From Bacteroidales bacterium (GTDB lineage Bacteria > Bacteroidota > Bacteroidia > Bacteroidales > Lentimicrobiaceae), in contig JADIZB010000038.1 of the NCBI GenBank assembly GCA_016705005.1, forward strand, positions 124,001 through 188,000: a DNA stretch of 64,000 nucleotides, given 5' to 3'. The position numbers and the translations under genes are program-made. Below, in pieces: positions 18,921 to 29,000 of this stretch (positions within the stretch are counted from its first letter, which is position 1; the number at the start of each line of letters is the position of its first letter). Below the pieces are notes generated by a model. It had not been told where the DNA came from. It did not search any database and saw only the letters and a program-made list of their open reading frames with translations.

Positions 18921-21900
18921 ATGAAAAAATTTAAGGATTTGCTGATCACCTTTCTGGTCTTGCTGACTTTCGTTTCATACGGGCAGCAAACCGATAAAAA
19001 AGTGAATGACAAGGTCGACACCCGTATTGACAATATGAAATACTGGATGAAGATGGCTGAAAAAGGACTTATACCTTACAGTCCTAAAATTCCGTATCCC
19101 CCGGCAATATACAAAGGCACCCAGTTAAAAGTGAATGGTGTAAAAACAACCAACTCACCCGACGTTCCTGTAACTAACCTTACCAATGCCACTGAAAGTG
19201 AGAATTCGGTTTTTGTTGACCCGACCAATACGGATTTACTGCTGAATTCGAACAATTCAACTTCATGGAGTGGCGGATCAGTTGGAACGCTTTATGGTGC
19301 CAGTTATCTGCTTTCAAATGACGGAGGACTAACATGGGGAGGATCGGTAAACGGAGCCGGAGGTGCCAATTCGGGAGACCCCGCCACAGCCATCGGACTC
19401 ACCGGACGTCAGTATATCGGATTTATTGACAGCAACAGCGGACAATCGGTTGCCTGGTCGGCCGACAATGGTAGCACCTGGACTTCGGTTGTAGCAGGCC
19501 TTCAGAACGGCGATTTACTGGATAAAAACCACATGTGGATTGACAACAGTCCGACCAGCCCTTACGAAGGGAACATCTATTCCTCATGGACCGATTTCGG
19601 TGCATCCGGATACCCCATCGAGATCGTAAGATCAAATGATGACGGTCTGAGTTATAGCTCACCTGTTGGCATCAGTTCGGCAATCAATGCCGGCAGCCAC
19701 AACCAGGGTGTCAATATCCAGACCGGGCCCAATGGTGAAGTTTATGTAGCCTGGGCTGTTTATGACAGCTGGCCGTCGGATGAAACAGCCATTGGATTTT
19801 CCAAATCGACCGATGGAGGCACAACCTACACCACAGCTTCAAGAATCATTTCCAATCTGAAAGGAATCAGAACCAGCGAAACATCGAAAAACCACAGGGT
19901 AAACTCTTTTCCGGTTATGGCGGTTGACATCAGCGGTGGACCCAACAACGGAAACATCTATATTGTATGGTCCAATTACGGTTATCCCGGAACGAATACC
20001 GGAACGAATATCAGTGTTTATATGATTCGTTCAACCAATGGTGGAACAAGCTGGTCAGCACCTGTCAGGGTAAATCAGGGCCCCAATGTTGATGGCAAAG
20101 AAGCTTACTTTCCATGGATCAGTTGCGACCCTGAAACCGGCGTGCTGAGCGTTGTATTCTACGATGACAGAAATGTTGCAAGTACTCAGTGTGAAGTCTT
20201 TACTTCATATTCAACTGACGCCGGCAATACCTGGACCGATTTCCAGGTGAGTGATGTTGCTTTTACCCCGGCAGCAATCCCGGGCCTGGCCGGTGGTTAT
20301 ATGGGTGACTACCTAGGTATCACTTCCCGCGGCGGAAAAGTATTTCCCTGCTGGACAGATAACCGTGGTGGAATTTATATGACTTATGTTTCACCTTTTG
20401 AACTCGGACTAAATGCAGGATTTACCGCAAGCAGCACAACTTCATGTTCCGGATCCGGCATAACTTTCACAAATACTTCTACCGGCCCTCCCACAAGCTG
20501 GAACTGGAGTTTTCCGGGCGGAACACCCTCTTCCTATGCTGGTCAGAATCCTCCTGCCATTACCTATGCCGTTGCCGGAACCTATGATGTATCCCTGACG
20601 GTATCTGATGGTATTGAAACAGATACTGAAACCAGACTTGGATACATTACTGTAAAAGATATCATTGCAGAGTTTACCGGAACACCCACCACAGTTATAA
20701 TTGGCAACAGTGTGTCGTTCACTGATAACTCGCTTTGCGGGGCTGCCACATGGACATGGTCTTTCCCGGGTGGAACACCTTCGTCCTATGTTGGCCAGAC
20801 TCCTCCTGCCATCACTTACAGTACCCTTGGCACTTATGATGTGTCTCTTACTGTGACAAAACCCGGTTTTACAGATACCAAAACCAAAACCGGTTATATC
20901 ACTGTATCCCCACCGGTTTTCAACATGACGAACGGCACCATTACCACCTGTTCAGGCGACTTTTATGATTCCGGTGGAGAATCAGGAGCCTATCAGAACA
21001 ACGAAAATTATACCATGACATTTTACCCATCAACCCCGGGATCAATGATCAGGTTCAACTTTTCCTCCTTCGCTACAGAGTCGGGGTACGATTATCTGAG
21101 AATCTATGACGGAACCAGTACTTCGGCTACCCTGATAGGGACTTATAATGGCTCCACAGGGCCAGGCGTAATTACAGCCAATAACCCTTCAGGTGCGCTT
21201 ACTTTCAACTTTACTTCTGATATCAGTGTCACTCCGGCTGGCTGGGCAGCTTCCATCAGTTGTTATGCACTGACAGATCCACCAGTTGCTGCATTTACTG
21301 CATCGGAAACAACCACAGCGATCAATTCAACTGTCTTTTTTACAGATCAGTCGGTAAATGCACCTACTTCATGGTTGTGGAGTTTCAGCCCAAATACAGT
21401 AGTCTATGTGGGTGGAACCACTGCTGCTTCACAAAATCCGCAGGTTCAGTTTACATCCACAGGACAATACTCAGTGACACTTATGGCATCCAATACAAAC
21501 GGATCTGATTCAGAAGTCAAAGCCGATTATATTGATGTGATCCTCTTTGATTACTGTATTCCTACATATACCAGCGGAACAGGTGCAGGAGATTATATAA
21601 CACTGGTACAGCTTGGAAGCATCAACAATGCTACCGGCGCTTCAGCCAGTCCTTACTATACCTATTACAGCACCCTGTCAACCGATCTGAATCCCGGAAC
21701 GGAGTACACAATTACCCTCAGTCCAGGGACTTATGGAAGCGGTAATAACATTTCTGTCTGGATTGATTATAACCAAAACGGCGTTTTTGATGCAGCCGAA
21801 AAGCTGGGAAATGTTGATATTCCGCCAACACCATCAACCGGAACCATCACATTCACAGTTCCTGCTGATGCTGCAAACGGAACCACAAGGATGCGTGTCC

Positions 21901-22565
21901 GTGAAGTATGGGCAAACAGTAACTTTGATCCTTGTTTGATCTACAGTTACGGTGAAACAGAAGATTACAACGTCAATATTCTTGGTTCTGATAAAACCCT
22001 CAACCTTACTGCACGTCTCGAAGGTCTGTATTCAGGAGGAGGCAATATGAATGAAGCAAATGATGAAAATGGCCCTCATTTTGGTGCCGGGGTAGCCGAC
22101 CAGATCATCGTGGAGCTGCATAGCGGAGCAGATTACAACGTCATTGAATACACCATTCCGAATGTGAACCTGAGCACCGGTGGAACGGCCTCACTTACCA
22201 TTCCACAGGCTTACAATGGAAATTATTACATTACCATCAGGCACCGTAATTCAATTGAAACAACCACTTCTTCTCTGGTTTCATTTGCTGACCCGATCAT
22301 CGATTATGCATTTGACCTGCCGGCCAGGGTATTTGGCGGTAACCTTCTGCTCATGACCGACGGACAGTATGTCATCTATGCCGGTGATGTGAATCAGGAT
22401 GGAACTGTTGATACCGGTGACGGAACCCCAATCGACAATGACCAGTTCAGTTTTGTTTCAGGCTATGTCATTACCGACATCAATGGTGATGGAACTGTTG
22501 ATACAGGAGATGGTACATTCGTTGACAACAACCAGTTCGGGTTCGTGGGTTCGATCCTTCCTTAA
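18921..22565 (+). CDS. BNR/Asp-box (sialidase-like) propeller protein with PKD, CUB, GEVED and dockerin-like tail
   Basis: 1214 residues, signal peptide 1-22 (ends VSYGQ). Residues 90-500 form a sialidase-type propeller with six Asp-box motifs, including SNDGGLTW, SADNGSTW, SNDDGLSY, STDGGTTY, STNGGTSW and STDAGNTW. Then two PKD repeats (497-662), a CUB (666-783), a PKD (786-874), a GEVED domain (877-1022) and the terminal module (1025-1214). The PKD-CUB-PKD-GEVED-tail block is colinear with the upstream gene, so only the N-terminal cargo differs. Asp-boxes are shared by sialidases and many non-enzymatic propellers. The catalytic arginine triad of sialidases was not identified by eye, so enzyme activity is not claimed. 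Another reading is a glycan-binding BNR lectin. Confidence 0.82.
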   Translation: MKKFKDLLITFLVLLTFVSYGQQTDKKVNDKVDTRIDNMKYWMKMAEKGLIPYSPKIPYPPAIYKGTQLKVNGVKTTNSPDVPVTNLTNATESENSVFVDPTNTDLLLNSNNSTSWSGGSVGTLYGASYLLSNDGGLTWGGSVNGAGGANSGDPATAIGLTGRQYIGFIDSNSGQSVAWSADNGSTWTSVVAGLQNGDLLDKNHMWIDNSPTSPYEGNIYSSWTDFGASGYPIEIVRSNDDGLSYSSPVGISSAINAGSHNQGVNIQTGPNGEVYVAWAVYDSWPSDETAIGFSKSTDGGTTYTTASRIISNLKGIRTSETSKNHRVNSFPVMAVDISGGPNNGNIYIVWSNYGYPGTNTGTNISVYMIRSTNGGTSWSAPVRVNQGPNVDGKEAYFPWISCDPETGVLSVVFYDDRNVASTQCEVFTSYSTDAGNTWTDFQVSDVAFTPAAIPGLAGGYMGDYLGITSRGGKVFPCWTDNRGGIYMTYVSPFELGLNAGFTASSTTSCSGSGITFTNTSTGPPTSWNWSFPGGTPSSYAGQNPPAITYAVAGTYDVSLTVSDGIETDTETRLGYITVKDIIAEFTGTPTTVIIGNSVSFTDNSLCGAATWTWSFPGGTPSSYVGQTPPAITYSTLGTYDVSLTVTKPGFTDTKTKTGYITVSPPVFNMTNGTITTCSGDFYDSGGESGAYQNNENYTMTFYPSTPGSMIRFNFSSFATESGYDYLRIYDGTSTSATLIGTYNGSTGPGVITANNPSGALTFNFTSDISVTPAGWAASISCYALTDPPVAAFTASETTTAINSTVFFTDQSVNAPTSWLWSFSPNTVVYVGGTTAASQNPQVQFTSTGQYSVTLMASNTNGSDSEVKADYIDVILFDYCIPTYTSGTGAGDYITLVQLGSINNATGASASPYYTYYSTLSTDLNPGTEYTITLSPGTYGSGNNISVWIDYNQNGVFDAAEKLGNVDIPPTPSTGTITFTVPADAANGTTRMRVREVWANSNFDPCLIYSYGETEDYNVNILGSDKTLNLTARLEGLYSGGGNMNEANDENGPHFGAGVADQIIVELHSGADYNVIEYTIPNVNLSTGGTASLTIPQAYNGNYYITIRHRNSIETTTSSLVSFADPIIDYAFDLPARVFGGNLLLMTDGQYVIYAGDVNQDGTVDTGDGTPIDNDQFSFVSGYVITDINGDGTVDTGDGTFVDNNQFGFVGSILP

Positions 22566-22570
22566 AAAAC

Positions 22571-22600
22571 AAAAATCCCCTGCTTTAACAGGGGATTTTT
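22571..22600 (+). terminator. Rho-independent terminator
   Basis: A perfect 12-bp stem, AAAAATCCCCTG (22571-22582) and CAGGGGATTTTT (22589-22600), with a 6-nt loop and T-rich continuation, 5 nt after the stop of the preceding gene. It separates the upstream adhesin/protease genes from the amylase-related pair. Confidence 0.9.
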
Positions 22601-22668
22601 ACTTTTATTAAAAAGATACTAAGTATTAAAACAATAATTAATTAAGTCGAACAAAAACAATAAACAAC

Positions 22669-25600
22669 ATGAAAACAAAACTCCCACTAGTCTTCACTGC
22701 GTTGTTGCTGTTGGTCCTTTTATTAGGAAACAACAAGAATACGACAGCCCAGATCTATGCCCCTGAAGGTCTGAACATGCCTGGTGCATGGAACGGCTGG
22801 ACAAATCCTCCGACAAACAACCTGGCATTGGCAAGCTATACCCAGGTCGCAGGTGGACGCGTTACTAAAATGTTACCAACGATTCCCGGCGGCATTACCC
22901 GTTGGCAAACCATCTTCAGTGCAGCAGCATCCGGAGGAGATGTTACCGGAGGCACCCATCAATGGGTGTTTACCAGCGGTTCATCAGGCAACCCCTGGGG
23001 AAACAAATGGGCTGCTGTTTCGGTAACGCTGAATACTCTTCAGAATTATACCTTCAGCGGCGGCGCTGCCAACAGCAGCATTACCCTGACCGATGGAAAG
23101 TGGTACTCAATGAACTGGAAAGACAGCGGCTATACAGGCACACAGGCCATTTTTATGGAAACCAGTGCCCAGCCGGTCGAATTGTCTTCGGTGAGTGTAC
23201 CTGGAACAGTTGCCGCTAATCAGCCTGCAACCATATCACTTTCAACCGGCAGTGCTCCGGCAACTGAAGAATTGTTCTACCTTCTTTATACAACCAACAA
23301 TTGGGTAACTTCTGCCATTACTTCCTTTTCGATGACCGGTAGCACTGGTACAGCAACCATTCCCGGGCAAAGTGCAGGTGCAGTGGTAAAATACTATGCC
23401 TTTAGCTCTACCGTTGGCAGTGTAGCAGATAATTTTGATCTGTATACCATCAAACTGAACAATAACAGCGGAAGCTTCTTTAGCTATACGGTAAGCGGTC
23501 TCAGTACCCAGGCTGACATTCTGGGCTTTTCGATGACTGAGCAGGTTGCACCGGCTTTTATCAATCCACTTACTTCTGAGGTTACGCTTGAAGTTTCTCC
23601 AAATACTCCATTGACTGCTCTTATACCCACCATTTCGGTATCAGCAGGGGCTACAATCAATCCGGCAAGCGGCGTTGCCCGTGACTTCACCGGCCCTGTT
23701 ACCTATACGGTTACTGCTGAGGACGGCACTACGATAAAAGTCTGGACTGTTACCGTGACCAATGCTGTACCAAATTACGGTATGCAGAATGACGATGGGG
23801 TTAACCTTCCCTCCATTACCTATTGGTTCACAGGCCAGGGAGAGGATCTCATACAGACAGGATTCTATTTTGAAAATCAGAATCTGGGTGCATTGAGCAG
23901 CCTGATCATCAAAGGTTCTTCTTTTAAAACCTATAAAACAGGTACCGGTGATGTTACCGGAGCACAGTTCAGATATAAAGTATGGAGTACCACCGGTTCA
24001 GAGCCCGCGGAATACACGCTCAGGAATGTAAACTGGACCAGCAACGATGGCGGTGGAAATCAGACATGGGCAGGTTTCGGAGCCCAGATTCCAATCACCG
24101 ACGGACTGGTAGCTGGGAATTATAACCTGAAAATCTTCTTCACCATCACTGGTACAGGTATTGCAGGTCAAACCGAGAGTGGTCCTTTTACGAATACCTT
24201 TGAAGTTCAGGAACTCAGCACTGAAGCGGAAATCCTCAGCTTTGAACTGGCTGAACAAACCGGTCCCGCAACCATCAACAGCGGAGCTGCTACAGTGGGC
24301 ATCGAAGTTGCCTATGGCACAGCCCTCACAGCTTTAACACCAACCATTTCAGTATCAGCAAATGCAACCATCAGCCCCGACAATGGTGTAACCCTCGATT
24401 TCACCAATCCGGTAACCTATACGGTAACCAGTGAAAGCTTGTCAGAGAAGATATGGACAGTTACAGTTACGGTTGCTCCCCCACCTTCAATCAATTGGGC
24501 AAACCTGCAGTGGCCTCAGTCGGGCAGCATTGTAATTAATGGTTCATACAATGTCTACGGGCAGGTCTATGTAAACGGTATTACAAATGATGCAGGTCAG
24601 GGAGCCGGTATTCAGGCCTGGGTTGGTTACAGTACCGAGAATACCAATCCTGACACATGGACAAACTGGGTCGCTTCTTCATTCCAGGGTGATGCCGGCA
24701 GCAACGACGAGTATTTTGCTGATCTGGGCGCTGCCATAACCACCGCCGGAACCTATTACTATGCAACACGTTTTCAGCTGGATGCCCAACCATTTGTATA
24801 TGGCGGTTTCCAGGGTGGATTCTGGGATGGCATCAACAATGTCAACGGACAACTTACCATTACCGAACCTGCCATCACTTATGCCAACCTTCAGTGGCCT
24901 GCCGATGGTACAATCACAACAAACCAGGAATTCAATGTATATGCCCAGGTTTATGCTGAAGGCTTTACCGATCAAACTGGTCAGGGATCTGATATTCAGG
25001 CCTGGATCGGATACAGCACCGAAAATACCAATCCCGACCAATGGACAAACTGGATCACAGCCGATTACCAGAGTGATCAGGGAAACAACGATGAGTATAT
25101 GGCCAACCTTGGCGGTGTTATGAATACTGCCGGAACCTATTATTATGCATCACGTTTCCAGCTTGGAGAAGGCAACTTTGTATACGGCGGATTCAGCGGA
25201 GGTTTCTGGGATGGTACAACAAATATCTCAGGTGTACTGACAGTCAATTCCGGAAACAAAACGCTCAATCTCACCGTGCTGCTCGAAAGTTTATACGATG
25301 GAAACGGAAATATGCGTCAGGCCAATGGTGAAATCGGACCTATGTATGGTGCCGGTATTGCTGATCATATCACTGTAGAACTGCACAATCAGGCCGACTA
25401 CAGCATCACCGAGCAATCCTTCCCTGATGTTGAACTTGGCACCGACGGTATGGCTGTTGTTTCTGTTCCTTCTGAATTTTCAGGCGGTTATTATCTGACT
25501 GTTAAACACCGCAATTCGATCGAAACAACTTCGGCAAGCCCGGTATCGTTTGCTGATCCGATCATCAGCTATAGTTTCAATTTGCCGGCAACTGCCTATG

Positions 25601-25830
25601 GAAATAACCTGCTCATGATGATCGACGGATGGTATGTGGTTTACGGCGGAGACGTTACCCAGGATGGATTTGTTGATACCGGGGATGTAACTCCGATTGA
25701 TAACGACCAGTTCAATTTTGCCATGGGTTACCTGGTAACCGATGTAAACGGCGATGGAGCAGTTGATACAGGCGACTTTACCATTGTTGACAACAACCAG
25801 TTTAACTTTGTCGGTGCAACGCTTCCTTAG
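22669..25830 (+). CDS. Non-catalytic secreted protein with amylase-associated repeats and dockerin-like tail
   Basis: 1053 residues, signal peptide 1-28 (ends NTTAQ). Residues 29-175 (PEGLNMPGAWNGWTNPP) are shared with the amylase encoded next. Then an Ig-like segment (175-275), a DUF5018-like repeat (279-365, ending KVWTVTVTNA), an unrecognised domain (367-515), a second DUF5018-like repeat (516-600), two repeats of about 125 residues starting (I)xWANLQWP or YANLQWP (608-735 and 737-860; conserved AWIGYS, NTNP, WTNW, YGGF, FWDG), and the terminal module (864-1053). Its first calcium loop reads DVTQDGFVDTGD, with Thr where Asn is usual. Shared modules with the GH13 protein suggest starch or alpha-glucan capture; this is inference, as no carbohydrate-binding family could be assigned. 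A terminator stands upstream and no catalytic motif is seen. Confidence 0.82.
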   Translation: MKTKLPLVFTALLLLVLLLGNNKNTTAQIYAPEGLNMPGAWNGWTNPPTNNLALASYTQVAGGRVTKMLPTIPGGITRWQTIFSAAASGGDVTGGTHQWVFTSGSSGNPWGNKWAAVSVTLNTLQNYTFSGGAANSSITLTDGKWYSMNWKDSGYTGTQAIFMETSAQPVELSSVSVPGTVAANQPATISLSTGSAPATEELFYLLYTTNNWVTSAITSFSMTGSTGTATIPGQSAGAVVKYYAFSSTVGSVADNFDLYTIKLNNNSGSFFSYTVSGLSTQADILGFSMTEQVAPAFINPLTSEVTLEVSPNTPLTALIPTISVSAGATINPASGVARDFTGPVTYTVTAEDGTTIKVWTVTVTNAVPNYGMQNDDGVNLPSITYWFTGQGEDLIQTGFYFENQNLGALSSLIIKGSSFKTYKTGTGDVTGAQFRYKVWSTTGSEPAEYTLRNVNWTSNDGGGNQTWAGFGAQIPITDGLVAGNYNLKIFFTITGTGIAGQTESGPFTNTFEVQELSTEAEILSFELAEQTGPATINSGAATVGIEVAYGTALTALTPTISVSANATISPDNGVTLDFTNPVTYTVTSESLSEKIWTVTVTVAPPPSINWANLQWPQSGSIVINGSYNVYGQVYVNGITNDAGQGAGIQAWVGYSTENTNPDTWTNWVASSFQGDAGSNDEYFADLGAAITTAGTYYYATRFQLDAQPFVYGGFQGGFWDGINNVNGQLTITEPAITYANLQWPADGTITTNQEFNVYAQVYAEGFTDQTGQGSDIQAWIGYSTENTNPDQWTNWITADYQSDQGNNDEYMANLGGVMNTAGTYYYASRFQLGEGNFVYGGFSGGFWDGTTNISGVLTVNSGNKTLNLTVLLESLYDGNGNMRQANGEIGPMYGAGIADHITVELHNQADYSITEQSFPDVELGTDGMAVVSVPSEFSGGYYLTVKHRNSIETTSASPVSFADPIISYSFNLPATAYGNNLLMMIDGWYVVYGGDVTQDGFVDTGDVTPIDNDQFNFAMGYLVTDVNGDGAVDTGDFTIVDNNQFNFVGATLP

Positions 25831-25906
25831 TGTTGCATTTACCCTGGAATCAAAGAATACTTCAGATTTTTTGTTCTGCCGTATTCCAGACTGAATCTTT
25901 ATCCGG

Positions 25907-25932
25907 TGCCAATCCCTGCCATGGGGTTGGCA
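25907..25932 (+). terminator. Hairpin between the two starch-related genes, possible terminator
   Basis: TGCCAATCCC (25907-25916) and GGGGTTGGCA (25923-25932) pair over 10 bp with one G-U and a 6-nt loop. No T-run follows, so it may attenuate rather than end transcription. The rest of the 25831-26045 gap shows no clear promoter. Confidence 0.4.
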
Positions 25933-26045
25933 TTGGGTAAATTCAGAAGACCTGTTTCATTAAAAATTCATGCATAACTGCTTTAAACCAATCAAAAAAA
26001 ACAATTGCTTTAACCGGCACGCTTTGCTTAATCAAATTTCAGAGT

Positions 26046-29000
26046 ATGAATAAAGTCAGATTTCATTCACATATACGGCTAATCACCGGATCATTTTTGC
26101 TGATATTATCATTGCTACTTTATGTCCAGAATCCGGTCATTGCCCAGATATGGCCTCCTGAAGGTCTGAACATGCCCGGAGGATGGAACGGATGGACCAA
26201 TCCGCCGTTGAATGAACTTGCTTTTGCCAGCAGTACGCAGGTTGCCGGAGGTCGGGTGACAAAAATTACTACCGGAACACCCCGGTATCAGACCATTTTC
26301 AATGTTGAAGCAACCGGAGGTGACATAACCGGTGGTACATATCAATGGCTTTTCACCAGTGGGTCGGCAGGCAGCCCCTGGGGGAACAAGTGGGGCGCAG
26401 TCTCGGTTACCATGAATACCCTTCAGAGTTACACCTGCAGTTCCGGTGCCACCAATAACAGTATTAGCCTGACCAATGGCCGGTGGTATACCATGAACTG
26501 GGAAGACTCCGGATATGCAAATACCCGTGCCATTTTCATGGAGACCTCAGCCCAACCGGTAGAAATCAGCAGCGTTTCTGTTCCGACACTTGCCGGGGCT
26601 AATACACCCATTCCGGTAACAATTACCCTTTCGGGATCAAAGAGTCCTGAAGAAATAATTTATTTCCGTTATTCTACCGACGGCTGGGCAACCTCGGTCA
26701 TTCAACAGGTTTCCATTACCGGAAACGCCGGAACCACCCAGATCCCGGGACAAGCAGGAGGAACAATCATATCATGTTATGTGCTTTCATCTGCCATTGC
26801 CGGCCTCACAGCTGACTATGACCTCCACACAATAAAAATGAATAACAATGGTGGTGGCAACTACCTTATTCCGGTTGGTAACCCATCGATAAACTGGGCC
26901 AACCTCCAATGGCCGGGCACTAAAACCATTGAGCCGGGACAGCCATTCAATGTATTCGGTCAGGTTTGGATTGATGGCCTCACCGGGGGGGCCGGCCAGG
27001 CTCCAGGCCTGCAGGCATGGGTTGGATACAGCGACGAAAATACCAATCCGGACACATGGACAAACTGGATTCAGGCAACCTACAGCGGAGATGCTGGAAA
27101 CAATGACGAATTCTCGGCAAACATAGGAACATCAATTACTGTCAGAGATACATATTATTACACCACCCGTTATAAACTGAATGACCAGGATTATGTATAC
27201 GGAGGCTTCTCCTCCGGAACCGGTGGTTTCTGGGATGGAACAACCAATATCAGTGGCGTACTCACCGTCGGACAAAATATTGATTGCAACCAGTATGATG
27301 GCGTGATATACTCCGATCCCGCATTCCCTTTTGATAATCAGCCTATTACCATATATTTTAACCCTACACAAGGCAACAATGCCCTCATGAACTTTACCGG
27401 TGATATATATGCGCACACCGGAGTAATTACAAATCTGAGCAATGGTCCCACCGATTGGAAGTATACCAAAACCACATGGGGTCAGAATACCCCGGAAACC
27501 TTGCTGACCCGAATCAGCGCCAATCTTTACAGTCTCACGGTGGGCAACCCCCGAAGCTATTATGGAGTACCTACAGGCGAAACCATTGAGCAACTGGTGT
27601 TTGTATTCAGAAGTGCTGAATTACAACCGGGAGGCTCCTACCTGGAACACCGTAATGCGGATGGTTCCGATCTTTATGTCGATATTTATGGACCTTCACT
27701 GAATGTAAAATTTATTCACCCGGTCACCAGCCAATCGATACTCGATCAGGAAGCCGAACTACCCGTCTGTGTTGAAGCCTTGCAGAACACAACACTCAGC
27801 CTGTACATCAACAATGATTTACTGATTCAGGAAAGCGCAGGATCCTTATCATATATGCTTATCATGCAACAACTTGAACCCGGATACAACTGGCTGAAAG
27901 CGGTGGCAGGTAATGGAACAGCACAGGTCAGGGATTCTGTTCAGATTTACCTGAGGGGACCGGTTCAGACGGCTGAATTACCGGCCGGCATGAAAAACGG
28001 AATCAATTATATCAATAGCAGCACAGTTACCCTTGTTCTGCACGACCCTGCAGGATTAAAGCAATTTGTTTATGCCATCGGTGAATTCAACGACTGGCAG
28101 ATTACCGACGAGAACTACATGAAACGCACCCCGGATGGCAAAAGGTACTGGGTAACCCTTTCGGATCTGCAGCCGGGTCAGGAATATGCTTTTCAGTATT
28201 TCATTGATGGCAACCTGAAAATTGCCGATGCCTATTCGGAGAAAGTGCTCGACCCATGGAACGACCAGTGGATTTCTTCGTCGAATTATCCTGATCTTAA
28301 ACCTTACCCGAACGGAGAAACCACGGGCATTGTCAGTATTTTCCAGACCGACAGCCCGGAATATCAATGGGTGGTTCCCGATTTCACTCCGGCAGCCCTG
28401 AACAGCACCCAGAGTGACCTGCTGATTTATGAAATGCATGTGCGCGATTTTGTCGACTCACGAAGCATCAATGAAGCAAAAGAAAAACTCGATTACCTGA
28501 AAAATCTTGGGGTAAATGCGGTACAATTAATGCCGGTTGCTGAATTTGACGGCAACGACAGCTGGGGTTTTTCGCCCAACTTCTTCTTTGCAACCGATAA
28601 AGCCTATGGAACAAAACAGGCCTACAAGGAATTTATCGATGCTGCCCACCAGCGTGGAATGGCCGTGATCCTCGATATTGTCCCCAATCATGCCTTTGGA
28701 TTGAACCCGATGGTACAGATGTACTTCGACCCCAATGCCGGTGGATACGGACAACCTTCGGGCGATAACCCCTGGCTGAATGGCCAGTCGCCTCACCCAT
28801 ACAGTGTGGGTTATGATTTTAATCACGAGAGTCCCCACACCCGTCAGTATTTTAAAGATGTTTTCGGGTACTGGCTCACCGAATTCAAGGTTGACGGCTT
28901 CCGCGTTGACCTATCGAAAGGGTTGACACAGAATTACTCAGGCAGCGATATTGGAGCCTGGAATGCTTACGACCAGAGCCGTATCAATATCCTAACCGAT

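Noticed and set aside
18921..20410. Active sialidase annotation for the Asp-box propeller
   Set aside because: Six Asp-boxes are clear, but the catalytic Arg triad and Tyr/Glu pair could not be placed, so only a BNR propeller is claimed.
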